A DNA stretch of 64,000 nt from G965199725 sp965199725 (GTDB lineage: Bacteria; Pseudomonadota; Gammaproteobacteria; Nitrosococcales; Methylophagaceae), in NCBI GenBank assembly GCA_965199725.1, contig OZ241321.1, positions 434,001-498,000 on the forward strand, read 5' to 3'. A program made the translations under genes and the position numbers. The notes under the pieces were generated by a model, which ran no database searches, was not told the origin of the DNA, and was given only the letters and a program-made list of their open reading frames with translations. Shown here piece after piece: positions 7,622-16,490 of this stretch (positions are counted from its first letter, which is position 1; every line of letters starts with the position of its first letter).

Positions 7622-8391
7622 ACTGGTGCTGTAGTCGGAAATAATCGATGAAAATTAGCAGTAGTATTGTATGCAATATTGTCAATGCTGTCACCCCTGA
7701 GACTAGCCAAGCACTGGGCCACATATTTTACATAAGTGGGTTTATTGGTTTTTCCTCTGAATGGTGCTGGCGCAAGATAAGGTGAGTCTGTTTCTATTAA
7801 CATACGATCGATTGGCAAACGTTTAGCAATATCCTGTAATGCAGTAGCGTTTTTAAAGGTAACTATTCCTGACAGTGAAATATAAAAGCCAATATCCAGC
7901 GCACGCCTTGCTATATCCCAATTTTCAGTAAAACAATGAATAATGCCGCCAGCATCTCTTGCACCTTCTTGTTCTAAAATATTCATCGTGTCATCACGCG
8001 CTTCACGAGTATGTACCACCAGCGGCTTACATAATTTTTTTGCTGCATCAATATGAATACGAAAACGATCACGTTGCCATGAAAGATTACCTTGGCTACG
8101 AAAATAATCCAGACCAGTTTCACCAATAGCAATAACCTTATCATGGCTGGCTAAATCAATCAGTTCTTCAACTGTAATCTTTTCCTGCTGTTCAATATTG
8201 GGGTGAATGCCAACACTTGCGCTCACATCATGATATTTTTGTGCCAGTCTAATCACATCTTGGCAGCTTGGTTTATCAATAGCGATACTAAGGACGTGAT
8301 CAATATGATCTGTCCGCGCTTCAGAAATGACCTCGTCAATTGTCAACGTTTCTGTCAAAAGATGAAGGTGGCAGTGCGAATCAATAAACAC
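7618..8391 (-). CDS. tatD: TatD-family metal-dependent deoxyribonuclease
   Basis: 257-residue TIM-barrel metallohydrolase (TatD/YcfH type). Metal-binding motifs: HxH in DSHCHLH at the N-terminus, the glutamate in GETGLDY, the histidines in VVHTRE and IHCFTE, and the aspartate in ETDSPYLAP. Family members have 3'-5' DNase activity and act in DNA repair or quality control. Position after holB and pilZ is the usual one (holB-pilZ-ycfH), which supports the YcfH-like assignment. It overlaps the downstream esterase gene by 4 bases. Confidence 0.93.
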   Translation of the reverse strand: MFIDSHCHLHLLTETLTIDEVISEARTDHIDHVLSIAIDKPSCQDVIRLAQKYHDVSASVGIHPNIEQQEKITVEELIDLASHDKVIAIGETGLDYFRSQGNLSWQRDRFRIHIDAAKKLCKPLVVHTREARDDTMNILEQEGARDAGGIIHCFTENWDIARRALDIGFYISLSGIVTFKNATALQDIAKRLPIDRMLIETDSPYLAPAPFRGKTNKPTYVKYVAQCLASLRGDSIDNIAYNTTANFHRLFPTTAPV

Positions 8392-8438
8392 GAAAATGAT
8401 GCTCTAAAGCCAATTTATTGGGCAACCCAAATAGACAA

Positions 8439-8786
8439 TTACATCGTATTTGTCGCTTTACTGGACTGCAGTTTGGTCGCGAGATACCGTTCTATTTCTG
8501 CCTTTAATAAAGTATTATTTGCATCTTGATTAAAATGAACGCCAACGCCTGATTCTCTGTCCCTTTGAGATACTCGTGGTGAAATCCAAGCAACTTCTCC
8601 ACTAACTTTTTTTTCCTGTTTCATGAATGACAGTAAAATGATGACTTTTTGACCGAGATTATACATATCCTTGGTGGGCACAAATAATCCGCCATTCTTG
8701 AGAAACGGCATATAGGCACGATAAAGCGACTGTTCATCGCTAATAGTCAACGTTAAAGATAGTTGACTTTGTGATTTATTAGCCAT
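8439..8786 (-). CDS. pilZ: PilZ-domain protein
   Basis: 115-residue single PilZ domain: strands around LTLTISDEQSLYRAYMPFL, GGLFVPT, YNLGQKVIILLSF, VSGEVAWI and GVGVHF. It sits between holB and tatD exactly like pilZ of Pseudomonas, where it is needed for type IV pilus assembly and does not bind c-di-GMP. The RxxxR and DxSxxG c-di-GMP motifs are not evident here either. The ATG at 8786 is preferred over an in-frame GTG 9 bases upstream because AAAGG lies 8 bases before the ATG. No pilus genes are in the window. Confidence 0.88.
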   Translation of the reverse strand: MANKSQSQLSLTLTISDEQSLYRAYMPFLKNGGLFVPTKDMYNLGQKVIILLSFMKQEKKVSGEVAWISPRVSQRDRESGVGVHFNQDANNTLLKAEIERYLATKLQSSKATNTM

Positions 8787-8804
8787 ATTTTGCACCTTTA
8801 TGTT

Positions 8805-9749
8805 TTAATATAAAGCAGTCGTATTCTGATAATCCTGCTGGATAACAGACACCATAAACTGCTCTACCAGCAATATCTTGCTAATGTTACTAGGAGACAA
8901 TGTTAGCCGTATTGTCGCAACAATGCAATCGTAAATATACCAATAATGTTTGTTATTCTCTGCATCTTGAGCATACTGGTCCAGCAGAGACCTTTTAACT
9001 GATAACTGTAAATAAGATAACAGCATAATCAAATCATGCTGTTGCCATCTTTTAGCTAACGTCACCGGGTTGGCATGACCCTGCAATAATAAAGCAAAAT
9101 CTTGCTCAACCTTGTTAAGATCAAGCAAAGTATCTTTCCCCGCCATAGCTAATGCTGCTATTGGCGCCCCTTTAGCCAATGTCAGTAATGATGCGATTGC
9201 GTCTTCAGCTACATTTTGCTGCTGTAGCCAATGAGTGGCAATATCAGTGTCAGGGGTTGCCACTTTTAATCTCTGGCAACGGCTTAAAATTGTAATCGGC
9301 AGACGATCTGGTCTAGCGGTGACCAAGATCAGTAATGTATTTTCTTGTGGCTCCTCCAGCAACTTCAACAAACTATTGTTAGCGTGCGTATTCATACTGT
9401 CAGCTGGCGAAATAATTACTGTTTTCCAATTAGCTACACGCGGTGTCAGTGCCTGATTATATTTTAACTGACGTATCTGTTCAATTTGAATTTGTTTGCT
9501 AGATTCTTCTGGCTTAACTATTGTGTGATCAGGGTGGCTTTCTGCACGAAACAACCGACAGCTATGGCAATCGCCACATGGCTGGCTACCATTATCACGT
9601 TGACAAAGCATAATTTTGGCTGCTTCATTTGCCAATGCTAATTTACCCAATCCGTTCATGCCACTAATGATAATGGCGTGAGGCAAGCGCTTGGTTTGCC
9701 TTTGCTTGCAAAAATACTGCCATGTTAACTCTTGCCAAGGGTATATCAC
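8805..9749 (-). CDS. holB: DNA polymerase III delta' subunit
   Basis: Clamp-loader subunit, 314 residues. The AAA+ core shows a nucleotide-binding loop region GMNGLGK near residue 30, the zinc module (CGDCHSC with an upstream cysteine) near residues 50-65, and the sensor segment NSLLKLLEEPQENTLLILVT with the SRC motif (LSRCQRL). It overlaps tmk by 4 bases (ATGA). The tmk-holB-pilZ order is the standard gammaproteobacterial arrangement. The C-terminal collar domain is divergent, as usual. Confidence 0.95.
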   Translation of the reverse strand: MIYPWQELTWQYFCKQRQTKRLPHAIIISGMNGLGKLALANEAAKIMLCQRDNGSQPCGDCHSCRLFRAESHPDHTIVKPEESSKQIQIEQIRQLKYNQALTPRVANWKTVIISPADSMNTHANNSLLKLLEEPQENTLLILVTARPDRLPITILSRCQRLKVATPDTDIATHWLQQQNVAEDAIASLLTLAKGAPIAALAMAGKDTLLDLNKVEQDFALLLQGHANPVTLAKRWQQHDLIMLLSYLQLSVKRSLLDQYAQDAENNKHYWYIYDCIVATIRLTLSPSNISKILLVEQFMVSVIQQDYQNTTALY

Positions 9750-10360
9750 AGAATAATCCTATCCAAGTGATGCGCGATCTGTGATGTTACATCATTAACA
9801 GGCTGGTCTGCGTTAATCAATTTTATTCGTTCTGGTTCATGCTGTACCCTGTTCAGATAACACGTTCTGATACGCCGAAAAAAGTCATCATTTTCCTGCT
9901 CAAAACGGTCTGTCGCTTGCTTGCGTGCTAACACCCGCTTTTGACCAATTTTAACGGGAAGGTCAAGCAAAAATGTTATATCTGGCTGGAAGCTATTGAG
10001 CACCCAATCAGTCATTTTACTAATCTGCTGATAATCAATACCACGCCCTCCACCCTGATAAGCAAACGTTGCATCAATAAAACGATCCGATATCACCCAA
10101 TACCCGCGCTGTATTGCCGGCATAATCACCTGAAAAACGTGCTCTGATCGGGCAGCAAAAATAAGTAATAATTCGGTAGTAGCAGCCATGTTGTCAGTTA
10201 ATAGCAACGATCTTAGCTGCTCACCTAGCTGCGTACCTCCAGGCTCACGGGTGACAACAACGCGCTTACCATGATGGATCAGGTAATCATGGATACAGGC
10301 TATTTGCGTTGATTTTCCAGCCCCTTCTATACCTTCAATACTGATAAATTTACCGCACAT
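9746..10360 (-). CDS. tmk: Thymidylate kinase
   Basis: Phosphorylates dTMP to dTDP. 204 residues, normal length. P-loop EGIEGAGKSTQ near residue 10, DR motif with VTREPGGTQLGE, and the substrate motif SDRFIDATFAYQGGGRG. The lid region (ARKQATDRFEQE) has the basic residues of the E. coli-type enzyme. Overlaps the end of mltG by 11 bases and holB by 4, so it is translationally coupled on both sides. Confidence 0.96.
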   Translation of the reverse strand: MCGKFISIEGIEGAGKSTQIACIHDYLIHHGKRVVVTREPGGTQLGEQLRSLLLTDNMAATTELLLIFAARSEHVFQVIMPAIQRGYWVISDRFIDATFAYQGGGRGIDYQQISKMTDWVLNSFQPDITFLLDLPVKIGQKRVLARKQATDRFEQENDDFFRRIRTCYLNRVQHEPERIKLINADQPVNDVTSQIAHHLDRIIL

Positions 10361-11363
10361 TGTTTTTTAACTGATATTTAATGACAGCTTCATTGTGCGC
10401 TGATAATGTGCTTGAAAATAGGTGTCTGCCGCTCTCTCCTGTTGCTACAAAATATAAATTGTCGCTTATATCCGGATGTAATGCTGCCTCTATTGATGAC
10501 CTGCTTGGTAGGGCAATTGGGGTAGGTGGCAGACCATATCTGGTATAAGTATTATAAGGTGTGTCCTGCTGTAAATCTTTACGGCGTAAATTACCGTTAA
10601 ATTGGTCACCAAGACCATAAATAACAGTAGGATCGGCCTGCAATTGCATCCCTTTTTGCAAGCGACGAACAAACACGCCAGCAATCTGTGAACGCTCTTT
10701 GGTAATGCCTGTTTCTTTTTCAATAATAGAGGCCATAATGAGTGCATCATACGCTGTTTTGTAAGGGAGATAGCTAGCTCTATTTAACCACATTTTATCT
10801 AAGTACGCTGTCATTGCCTGATGGGCCCGTTGCAATATCTCAATATCTGTAGTGCCAGCAGTAAAATAATAGGTTTCAGGCAAAAACTCGCCCTCACCAT
10901 GACTATCTGCCTGATTAATTGCCGCCATCACGACCGATGCATTAGTATCAGTCAGCGTTTTTATCAAGCGATTATCAGTAGTTACCAATACAATAAGCTG
11001 CTTGATGGTCATTCCCTCTACAATCGTAAATGGGTGCTGCATAACCGTGCCATTAATTATCTGTTCAAGAAATTGAGGCAAGGTCGTCTCTGGTAGGATA
11101 TGGTACTCGCCTGCCTTAATGAGGTGATCTTTATTGGTGAGGCGACCATATAAAGCAAGATACTGTATTGGCAGAGAGGACAATTTTTTGTTGTGAATAT
11201 CCGCACTTACCTGCTGTAAGCTATTGCCCGCATGAACGTTATATAACGTGCCGTTACCTACCTGCATAGGTTTTGATATAAAGCGTTCATACTCCAACAT
11301 CACAACTGACAGCATTAACATGAAAAAAAATAGTGCTGATATTAGTGAAATCGAAAGACGCAT
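10350..11363 (-). CDS. mltG: Endolytic murein transglycosylase MltG
   Basis: 337-residue YceG-family lytic transglycosylase that cuts nascent glycan strands and sets their length at the inner membrane. An N-terminal membrane anchor occupies residues 2-24. A LysM-like segment follows (YNVHAGNSLQQVSADI), then the YceG domain with catalytic glutamate in ASIIEKETG and the downstream QADPTVIYGL and YNTYTRYGLPPTPI signatures. It starts 1 base from the end of pabC and overlaps tmk by 11 bases; pabC-mltG-tmk-holB is the classical order. Confidence 0.95.
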   Translation of the reverse strand: MRLSISLISALFFFMLMLSVVMLEYERFISKPMQVGNGTLYNVHAGNSLQQVSADIHNKKLSSLPIQYLALYGRLTNKDHLIKAGEYHILPETTLPQFLEQIINGTVMQHPFTIVEGMTIKQLIVLVTTDNRLIKTLTDTNASVVMAAINQADSHGEGEFLPETYYFTAGTTDIEILQRAHQAMTAYLDKMWLNRASYLPYKTAYDALIMASIIEKETGITKERSQIAGVFVRRLQKGMQLQADPTVIYGLGDQFNGNLRRKDLQQDTPYNTYTRYGLPPTPIALPSRSSIEAALHPDISDNLYFVATGESGRHLFSSTLSAHNEAVIKYQLKNNVR

Positions 11364-11364
11364 G

Positions 11365-12204
11365 TTAATTTTTTAACTGCTCAAGTAACCGCTGCAACTT
11401 ACGGGTAACAGTACCCACAGGATAAGTACTATAGTAATCGTTGATATAAATGACCGGGACAATACCCATCACACTGTTGCATACAAATATTTCCTCAGCA
11501 TTACGCAATGTTTGCTGGCAAATAGAAGCTTCTTTCACTGGCATATTCTGCTCTGTGGCTAACGTTATAATTTTGCTGCGTATAATGCCTGCTATGCCTG
11601 ATTTATCTAATTTTGGCGTTATTAATCGCCTAGCCGATACAATAAAAATATTGCTCATTGTACCTTCAATAACATGATCTGTGCTATCAAGCATAAAGCC
11701 TTCTGCGATTGTCTTGTCTCGCCACTCATTGCGGGCGATTACCTGATCAAGACGATTAAGGTGTTTAAGACCGGCTAGACCTGAATTTTCCGAAAGCCTG
11801 TGCTGACAGATTCTTGCTCTGATTCCCTGCTGATTATAATAGTGTACATCATTTGGATAAGGATACGTTGATACAATACGAGTTGGTATGGTGCCTTTAG
11901 GCGCTAAATAACCGCGACTGCTAGCACCACGAGTAACAATAACCTTAATAACGGCATCACTACTTGCCTCGTGACATAGGCTATGTATTTCGCACCTAAG
12001 ATCGGAAAATCTGTCAAAGGCAATGTTAAGTTTAACGCATCCTGACATTAACCGATTGAGATGACATTCAAGAAACTCAATACAGCCATCTTTGTAGGCG
12101 ATAGTTTCAAACAGGCCATCACCATAGTGCAATCCACGATCTAAAGCATCGACCCTATCATCAGTAACGCCATCAATAAAAATCATGCTATCTGGTATTG
12201 GCAA
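11365..12204 (-). CDS. pabC: 4-amino-4-deoxychorismate lyase
   Basis: PLP-dependent fold-type IV enzyme that releases pyruvate from aminodeoxychorismate to give p-aminobenzoate for folate. 279 residues. Motifs: DRGLHYGDGLFETIAYKDG at the N-terminus, PLP lysine in GLKHLNRLDQV, and the conserved glutamate in EGTMSNIFIV. Six bases separate it from fabF. The position fabF-pabC-mltG agrees with E. coli and makes PabC more likely than a D-amino-acid or branched-chain transaminase of the same fold. Confidence 0.93.
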   Translation of the reverse strand: MPIPDSMIFIDGVTDDRVDALDRGLHYGDGLFETIAYKDGCIEFLECHLNRLMSGCVKLNIAFDRFSDLRCEIHSLCHEASSDAVIKVIVTRGASSRGYLAPKGTIPTRIVSTYPYPNDVHYYNQQGIRARICQHRLSENSGLAGLKHLNRLDQVIARNEWRDKTIAEGFMLDSTDHVIEGTMSNIFIVSARRLITPKLDKSGIAGIIRSKIITLATEQNMPVKEASICQQTLRNAEEIFVCNSVMGIVPVIYINDYYSTYPVGTVTRKLQRLLEQLKN

Positions 12205-12210
12205 CTGCTG

Positions 12211-13452
12211 CTAGTTTAACCTTTTGAAGATAACGGTACCGTTAGTGCCACCAAAACCAAACGAGTTTGACATGGCTACATCAATTTTCATTTGACGCGC
12301 AGTATGCGACACATAATCCAGATCACATGCTGGATCAGGGTTGTCTAGGTTAATGGTTGGTGGTGCTACCTGATCACGAATGGCCAATACACTGAAAACG
12401 GCTTCAACACCACCGGCTGCGCCCAATAAATGACCTATCATTGATTTCGTTGAACTGATGGCAACTTTACTGGTTGCTGTACCCAGCGCTGACTTAACTG
12501 CCTGAGTTTCTGCTATATCACCTGCTGGCGTTGAAGTACCATGCGCATTAATGTAACTGACTTGGTCTGCTGATAGTTGGGCATCAGCCAGCGCATCCTG
12601 CATACAGCGAGCAGCACCCTCACCGCCTGTTGACGGCATAGTTATATGATAGGCATCTGAATTCATTGCTAACCCAGCGAGCTCTGCATAGATACTGGCA
12701 CCGCGTTTAACAGCATGATTGTATTCTTCCAAAATAACGATACCAGCACCATCGCCTAACACAAAACCATCACGGTCTTTATCCCATGGACGGCTGGCAG
12801 CCTCAGGATTATCATTACGTGTTGATAACGCTTTTGCTGCAGCAAAACCACCTAATCCGGTTTTTGATATCGCCATTTCAGCCCCACCTGCTATCATGAT
12901 ATCAGCATCATTATATTGAATCATGCGACCAGCTAATGAAATGTTGTGTGTGCCAGTAGAACAAGCAGTTGCAACAGCAATATTAGGCCCTTTTATGCCA
13001 AGCATGATTGATAAGTTACCGCTCACCATGTTGATGATATTACTAGGAACAAAGAATGGCGATATTTTTCTTGGTCCGCCTTTTAAGTAAGCATCATACC
13101 CGGCTTCAATACCAGGTAAGCCGCCAATACCTGAACCAATCATCACACCAATTCGGTTGGCGTTTTCTTTAGTAATTTCAATACCTGAGTCTTCAATGGC
13201 CTCTTTAGCAGCAACAATCCCATAACGGATAAAAGCATCCATCTTTTTGCTGTCTTTGCGAGGTATAATTGCTGTAGCGTCAAAGTTTTTTATATTGCCG
13301 CCAAAACGAACAGAAAAATCACTGACATCAAACAGGGTAATAGGTCTTATACCACTTTTGCCAGCAACAATATTGTGCCAACTCTCTTTGACGTTTAAAC
13401 CAACGGGCGTTACTGCGCCCAGTCCAGTTATTACCACACGTCGTTTCGACAT
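12211..13452 (-). CDS. fabF: 3-oxoacyl-ACP synthase II
   Basis: Elongation condensing enzyme of type II fatty-acid synthesis, 413 residues. The Cys-His-His triad is present: C164 in ATACSTGTHN, His in NAHGTSTPAGD and His in KSMIGHLLGAAGG. The C-terminal glycine-rich loop is SNSFGFGGTNG. It begins 18 bases after acpP, as in E. coli. Expected role includes the temperature-dependent palmitoleate to cis-vaccenate step. Confidence 0.97.
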   Translation of the reverse strand: MSKRRVVITGLGAVTPVGLNVKESWHNIVAGKSGIRPITLFDVSDFSVRFGGNIKNFDATAIIPRKDSKKMDAFIRYGIVAAKEAIEDSGIEITKENANRIGVMIGSGIGGLPGIEAGYDAYLKGGPRKISPFFVPSNIINMVSGNLSIMLGIKGPNIAVATACSTGTHNISLAGRMIQYNDADIMIAGGAEMAISKTGLGGFAAAKALSTRNDNPEAASRPWDKDRDGFVLGDGAGIVILEEYNHAVKRGASIYAELAGLAMNSDAYHITMPSTGGEGAARCMQDALADAQLSADQVSYINAHGTSTPAGDIAETQAVKSALGTATSKVAISSTKSMIGHLLGAAGGVEAVFSVLAIRDQVAPPTINLDNPDPACDLDYVSHTARQMKIDVAMSNSFGFGGTNGTVIFKRLN

Positions 13453-13470
13453 ACCTACACCCGTCTACAT

Positions 13471-13707
13471 TTAAGACTGAACAGAGCTAAGGTATGCAAC
13501 AGCCTCTTTAACAGTAGTAATTTTTTCAGATTGCTCATCTGGAATTTCACACTCAAACTCTTCTTCAAGTGCCATTGCTAATTCAACAGTATCTAGAGAA
13601 TCGGCTCCTAAATCATCAACAAATGAAGCATCTGCCGTAACTTCATCCGAATTTACCCCTAACTGCTCAGCCACGATGGCTTTAACACGGGCTTCAATAT
13701 CGCTCAT
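13471..13707 (-). CDS. acpP: Acyl carrier protein
   Basis: 78-residue acidic four-helix carrier. The phosphopantetheine attachment serine is S37 in GADSLDTVEL. The ATG at 13707 is chosen because AGAGGA lies 8 bases upstream and the product then begins MSDIEARVKAIV, as in enteric AcpP; an upstream in-frame start would add ten atypical residues. It is the carrier for all fab enzymes, PlsX and lipid A synthesis. A 93-base gap containing a 9-base-stem hairpin separates it from fabG. Confidence 0.97.
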   Translation of the reverse strand: MSDIEARVKAIVAEQLGVNSDEVTADASFVDDLGADSLDTVELAMALEEEFECEIPDEQSEKITTVKEAVAYLSSVQS

Positions 13708-13737
13708 AAATACATCCTCTACAGTGTAATAACTCAA

Positions 13738-13830
13738 AATATTCAGGCATTTTATCCTGTAAGCACCTTAATAAACAAGCTATAGATAGATAAATGACTG
13801 TTTACTATTCTATCTATGACTATTTGCTGA
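13738..13830 (-). other. fabG-acpP intergenic hairpin region
   Basis: ATAGATAGA at 13782-13790 pairs exactly with TCTATCTAT at 13809-13817, giving a 9-base AT-rich stem with an 18-base loop. There is no U tract, so it is not a classical terminator. It may be an mRNA processing or stability element that allows higher acpP expression, but this is inference. The 93 bases should also hold an internal acpP promoter; I cannot point to one confidently. Confidence 0.35.
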
Positions 13831-14574
13831 TTAATTCATGTACATACCACCGTTTACATGCACTGTCTCACCATTCACATAGCCTGCCTCCCTACCGGCT
13901 AAAAACCCAACCACGGCGGCAACATCTTCAGGCTCACCTAAGCGGTTAACAGGTATACTGGCTAGCAAAGCTTTCTTATAATTATCTGATAATGAACGGG
14001 TCATATCAGTATCAATAAACCCTGGTGCAACTGTATTGACTGTTACCCCTCGTGCGCCAACTTCACGCGCTAATGATTTACTGAAACCTATAACGCCCGC
14101 TTTAGTTGTAGCATAGTTAGTTTGACCGGCATTACCCATCACGCCGATCACGGAGGTAATAGTAATGATGCGCCCCCAACGTGCTTTTATCATGGCACGC
14201 AGGCAGCGCTTGCTCAATGTAAATATTGGTGTTAAATTAGTCGCCATAACATCATTCCATTCAGTATCTTTCATGCGAATCAGCAAGTTATCACGCGTAA
14301 TGCCAGCATTATTTACCAAAATATCAGGCGCAGAGAACTTTGATTCTACTGATGATACTGCTGTTTCAATACTATCAGCATCAACAACATTAAGTAGCAG
14401 GCCCATTCCATCAACGTTGGCCTGCGTAAGATAGTCACCAATAGCAGCCACGCCAGCATCCGATGTTGCTGTACCAACAACTATTGCTCCCTGCTTGCCT
14501 AAATGAAGTGTAATAGCACGACCAATACCCCGAGTAGCGCCAGTGACTAACACAACCTTATTCACTAAACTCAT
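13831..14574 (-). CDS. fabG: 3-oxoacyl-ACP reductase
   Basis: NADPH-dependent short-chain dehydrogenase of 247 residues that reduces 3-ketoacyl-ACP. TGATRGIG nucleotide loop near residue 11, NNAG at about 88, catalytic Ser in ITSVIG, and the Tyr-Lys pair in YATTKAG. The C-terminus GYVNGETVHVNGGMYM is typical FabG. The start abuts the stop of fabD. Confidence 0.97.
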   Translation of the reverse strand: MSLVNKVVLVTGATRGIGRAITLHLGKQGAIVVGTATSDAGVAAIGDYLTQANVDGMGLLLNVVDADSIETAVSSVESKFSAPDILVNNAGITRDNLLIRMKDTEWNDVMATNLTPIFTLSKRCLRAMIKARWGRIITITSVIGVMGNAGQTNYATTKAGVIGFSKSLAREVGARGVTVNTVAPGFIDTDMTRSLSDNYKKALLASIPVNRLGEPEDVAAVVGFLAGREAGYVNGETVHVNGGMYMN

Positions 14575-15513
14575 TTATCTTTCCTTTAACGACTGCATGG
14601 CATTATCCAGCGTTGACTTATCCATTAACGGATAAATTTTTATTGACTTATCTATTCGTTTAATTAAACCTGTCAATACCTTGCCCGGTCCACACTCAAC
14701 GATTATTTTAACACCCTGTTCTACTAGCCACTGCACAGTATCAACCCAGCGCACCGGACTATATAATTGCTGAGACAACAAGCGTTTAATATCATCGACA
14801 TCATCACTTTTAGTAACGCTTACATTGTGGATCACTGGTACTTGCGGTAGTGTAATAGTAACATCAACCAGCACTGAGGCCAGTTTCTCGGCTGCTGGTT
14901 TCATCAAAGCACAATGTGATGGTACACTAACGGGTAGCAATATGGCTCTTTTTGCACCTTGCTCCTTGGCTAAACCAATGGCTGTTTTTACTGCTTCAGT
15001 ACTCCCTGCGATAACAACCTGCCCTAGAGAATTAAAGTTTGCTACCTCAACAACACCTAGCGATGAAGATGCCGCGCATACTGACTTGACCGTAGCATCA
15101 TTCAAGCCAATAATTGCTGCCATCGCCCCGTCACCAGGCGGAACGGCTTGCTGCATAAACCGGCCACGCTCAGCAACCAGCTTGACAGCATCAGTAAACG
15201 CTAATCCACCAGATGCAACCAATGCTGAATACTCACCCAGACTATGTCCAGCAAAATAATCAGGCATCATGTCAGTTGCCTGTTGCCAACAGCGCCAAGC
15301 GGCGATACCCGCTACTAGCATCGCCGGTTGCGTTTTATCTGTTTGATTAAGATCTGCTAAAGGGCCATGCAGAACGAGCTGCCATAAATCATAACCTAAC
15401 ACGGCTGATGCCTGAGAAAATGTATCCTCTACCTCAGAGCTCACCTTTGCCAACTCTGACAACATGCCAAGAGACTGCGATCCTTGACCGGGAAATACCA
15501 AGGCTAACGCCAT
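14575..15513 (-). CDS. fabD: Malonyl-CoA:ACP transacylase
   Basis: Transfers malonyl groups from CoA to ACP. 312 residues. N-terminal FPGQGSQSLGM oxyanion motif, catalytic S91 in AGHSLGEYSALVASG, arginine in AERGRFMQ, catalytic His in SVPSHCALM, and the C-terminal QQLYSPVRWVDTV segment. It lies between fabH and fabG as in enterics, 10 bases after fabH. Confidence 0.97.
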   Translation of the reverse strand: MALALVFPGQGSQSLGMLSELAKVSSEVEDTFSQASAVLGYDLWQLVLHGPLADLNQTDKTQPAMLVAGIAAWRCWQQATDMMPDYFAGHSLGEYSALVASGGLAFTDAVKLVAERGRFMQQAVPPGDGAMAAIIGLNDATVKSVCAASSSLGVVEVANFNSLGQVVIAGSTEAVKTAIGLAKEQGAKRAILLPVSVPSHCALMKPAAEKLASVLVDVTITLPQVPVIHNVSVTKSDDVDDIKRLLSQQLYSPVRWVDTVQWLVEQGVKIIVECGPGKVLTGLIKRIDKSIKIYPLMDKSTLDNAMQSLKER

Positions 15514-15523
15514 TATGAATCCC

Positions 15524-16483
15524 TTAAAATTTTAATAATGCTGAACCCCAGGTAAAACCACCACCAAAAGCTTCAAGCAATAGTGTTTCGCCTGACTGAA
15601 TACGTCCATCACGTACGGCGGCATCCAATGCCAGTGGAATAGATGCTGCTGATGTATTGCCATGTTCATCAACAGTCACTACCACCCGATCCATAGCCAT
15701 ATTTAATTTTTTAGCAGTTGCTTGAATAATGCGAATATTTGCCTGATGCGGAATCAGCCAGTCAATATCTCTCTTATCCATGCAATTGGCGGCCAAGGTT
15801 TCATCAACTATATTACTTAACGTACGCACTGCAACCTTGAATACGTCATTACCCTGCATTTTAATATGGGCTAATGTTTCACTGTCAACAGCGCCAGGAC
15901 CAGTAGGCACACTCAATAATTCGTTATACTGACCATCACAATGAATGTGTGTTGATAAAATGCCTGTTTCTTCGGAAACCTGCAAAACAACAGCACCAGC
16001 GCCGTCGCCAAATAATACACAGCTATTTCTATCCGTCCAGTCAACAATCCGTGACAGCACTTCAGCGCCAATAACCAAAACATGATTAATGCTGCCTGCT
16101 TTGATAAATTTATCTGCCACCGTTAAGGCATAGACAAAACCAGTACACACTGCTTGTATGTCAAATGCTGGGCAACCACTGATATTTAATTTTTGCTGAA
16201 CTAACGATGCTGTACTGGGAAAGATGCGTGTTGGGGTAGTAGTAGCAACAATGATAAGGTCAATATCATCAGCACTGATACCAGCAGCTTTAATTGCCCT
16301 TTCGGCAGCAAAAAAAGCCAAATCAGTTGTTGATTGATCAGCAGCAGCAAGATAGCGTTTTTTGATACCTGTTCGCTCCTGAATCCATTTATCAGTAGTA
16401 TCAACTACATTTTCAAGATCATAGTTAGAGACTGCTTTTTCAGGTAGATAACTTCCTGTTCCTGTTATTCTGGAATAAATCAT
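15524..16483 (-). CDS. fabH: 3-oxoacyl-ACP synthase III
   Basis: Initiating condensing enzyme that joins acetyl-CoA and malonyl-ACP. 319 residues. Triad: C113 in AVCTGFVYAL, His in LIPHQANIRI and Asn in EHGNTSAASIP. The N-terminus ITGTGSYLPEKAVSN and WIQERTGIKKR are family hallmarks. Located 7 bases downstream of plsX. Confidence 0.97.
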   Translation of the reverse strand: MIYSRITGTGSYLPEKAVSNYDLENVVDTTDKWIQERTGIKKRYLAAADQSTTDLAFFAAERAIKAAGISADDIDLIIVATTTPTRIFPSTASLVQQKLNISGCPAFDIQAVCTGFVYALTVADKFIKAGSINHVLVIGAEVLSRIVDWTDRNSCVLFGDGAGAVVLQVSEETGILSTHIHCDGQYNELLSVPTGPGAVDSETLAHIKMQGNDVFKVAVRTLSNIVDETLAANCMDKRDIDWLIPHQANIRIIQATAKKLNMAMDRVVVTVDEHGNTSAASIPLALDAAVRDGRIQSGETLLLEAFGGGFTWGSALLKF

Positions 16484-16490
16484 GTAAAAT

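Noticed and set aside
14825..15259. 144-codon plus-strand frame opposite fabD
   Set aside because: Shadow of fabD, which has all its catalytic motifs.
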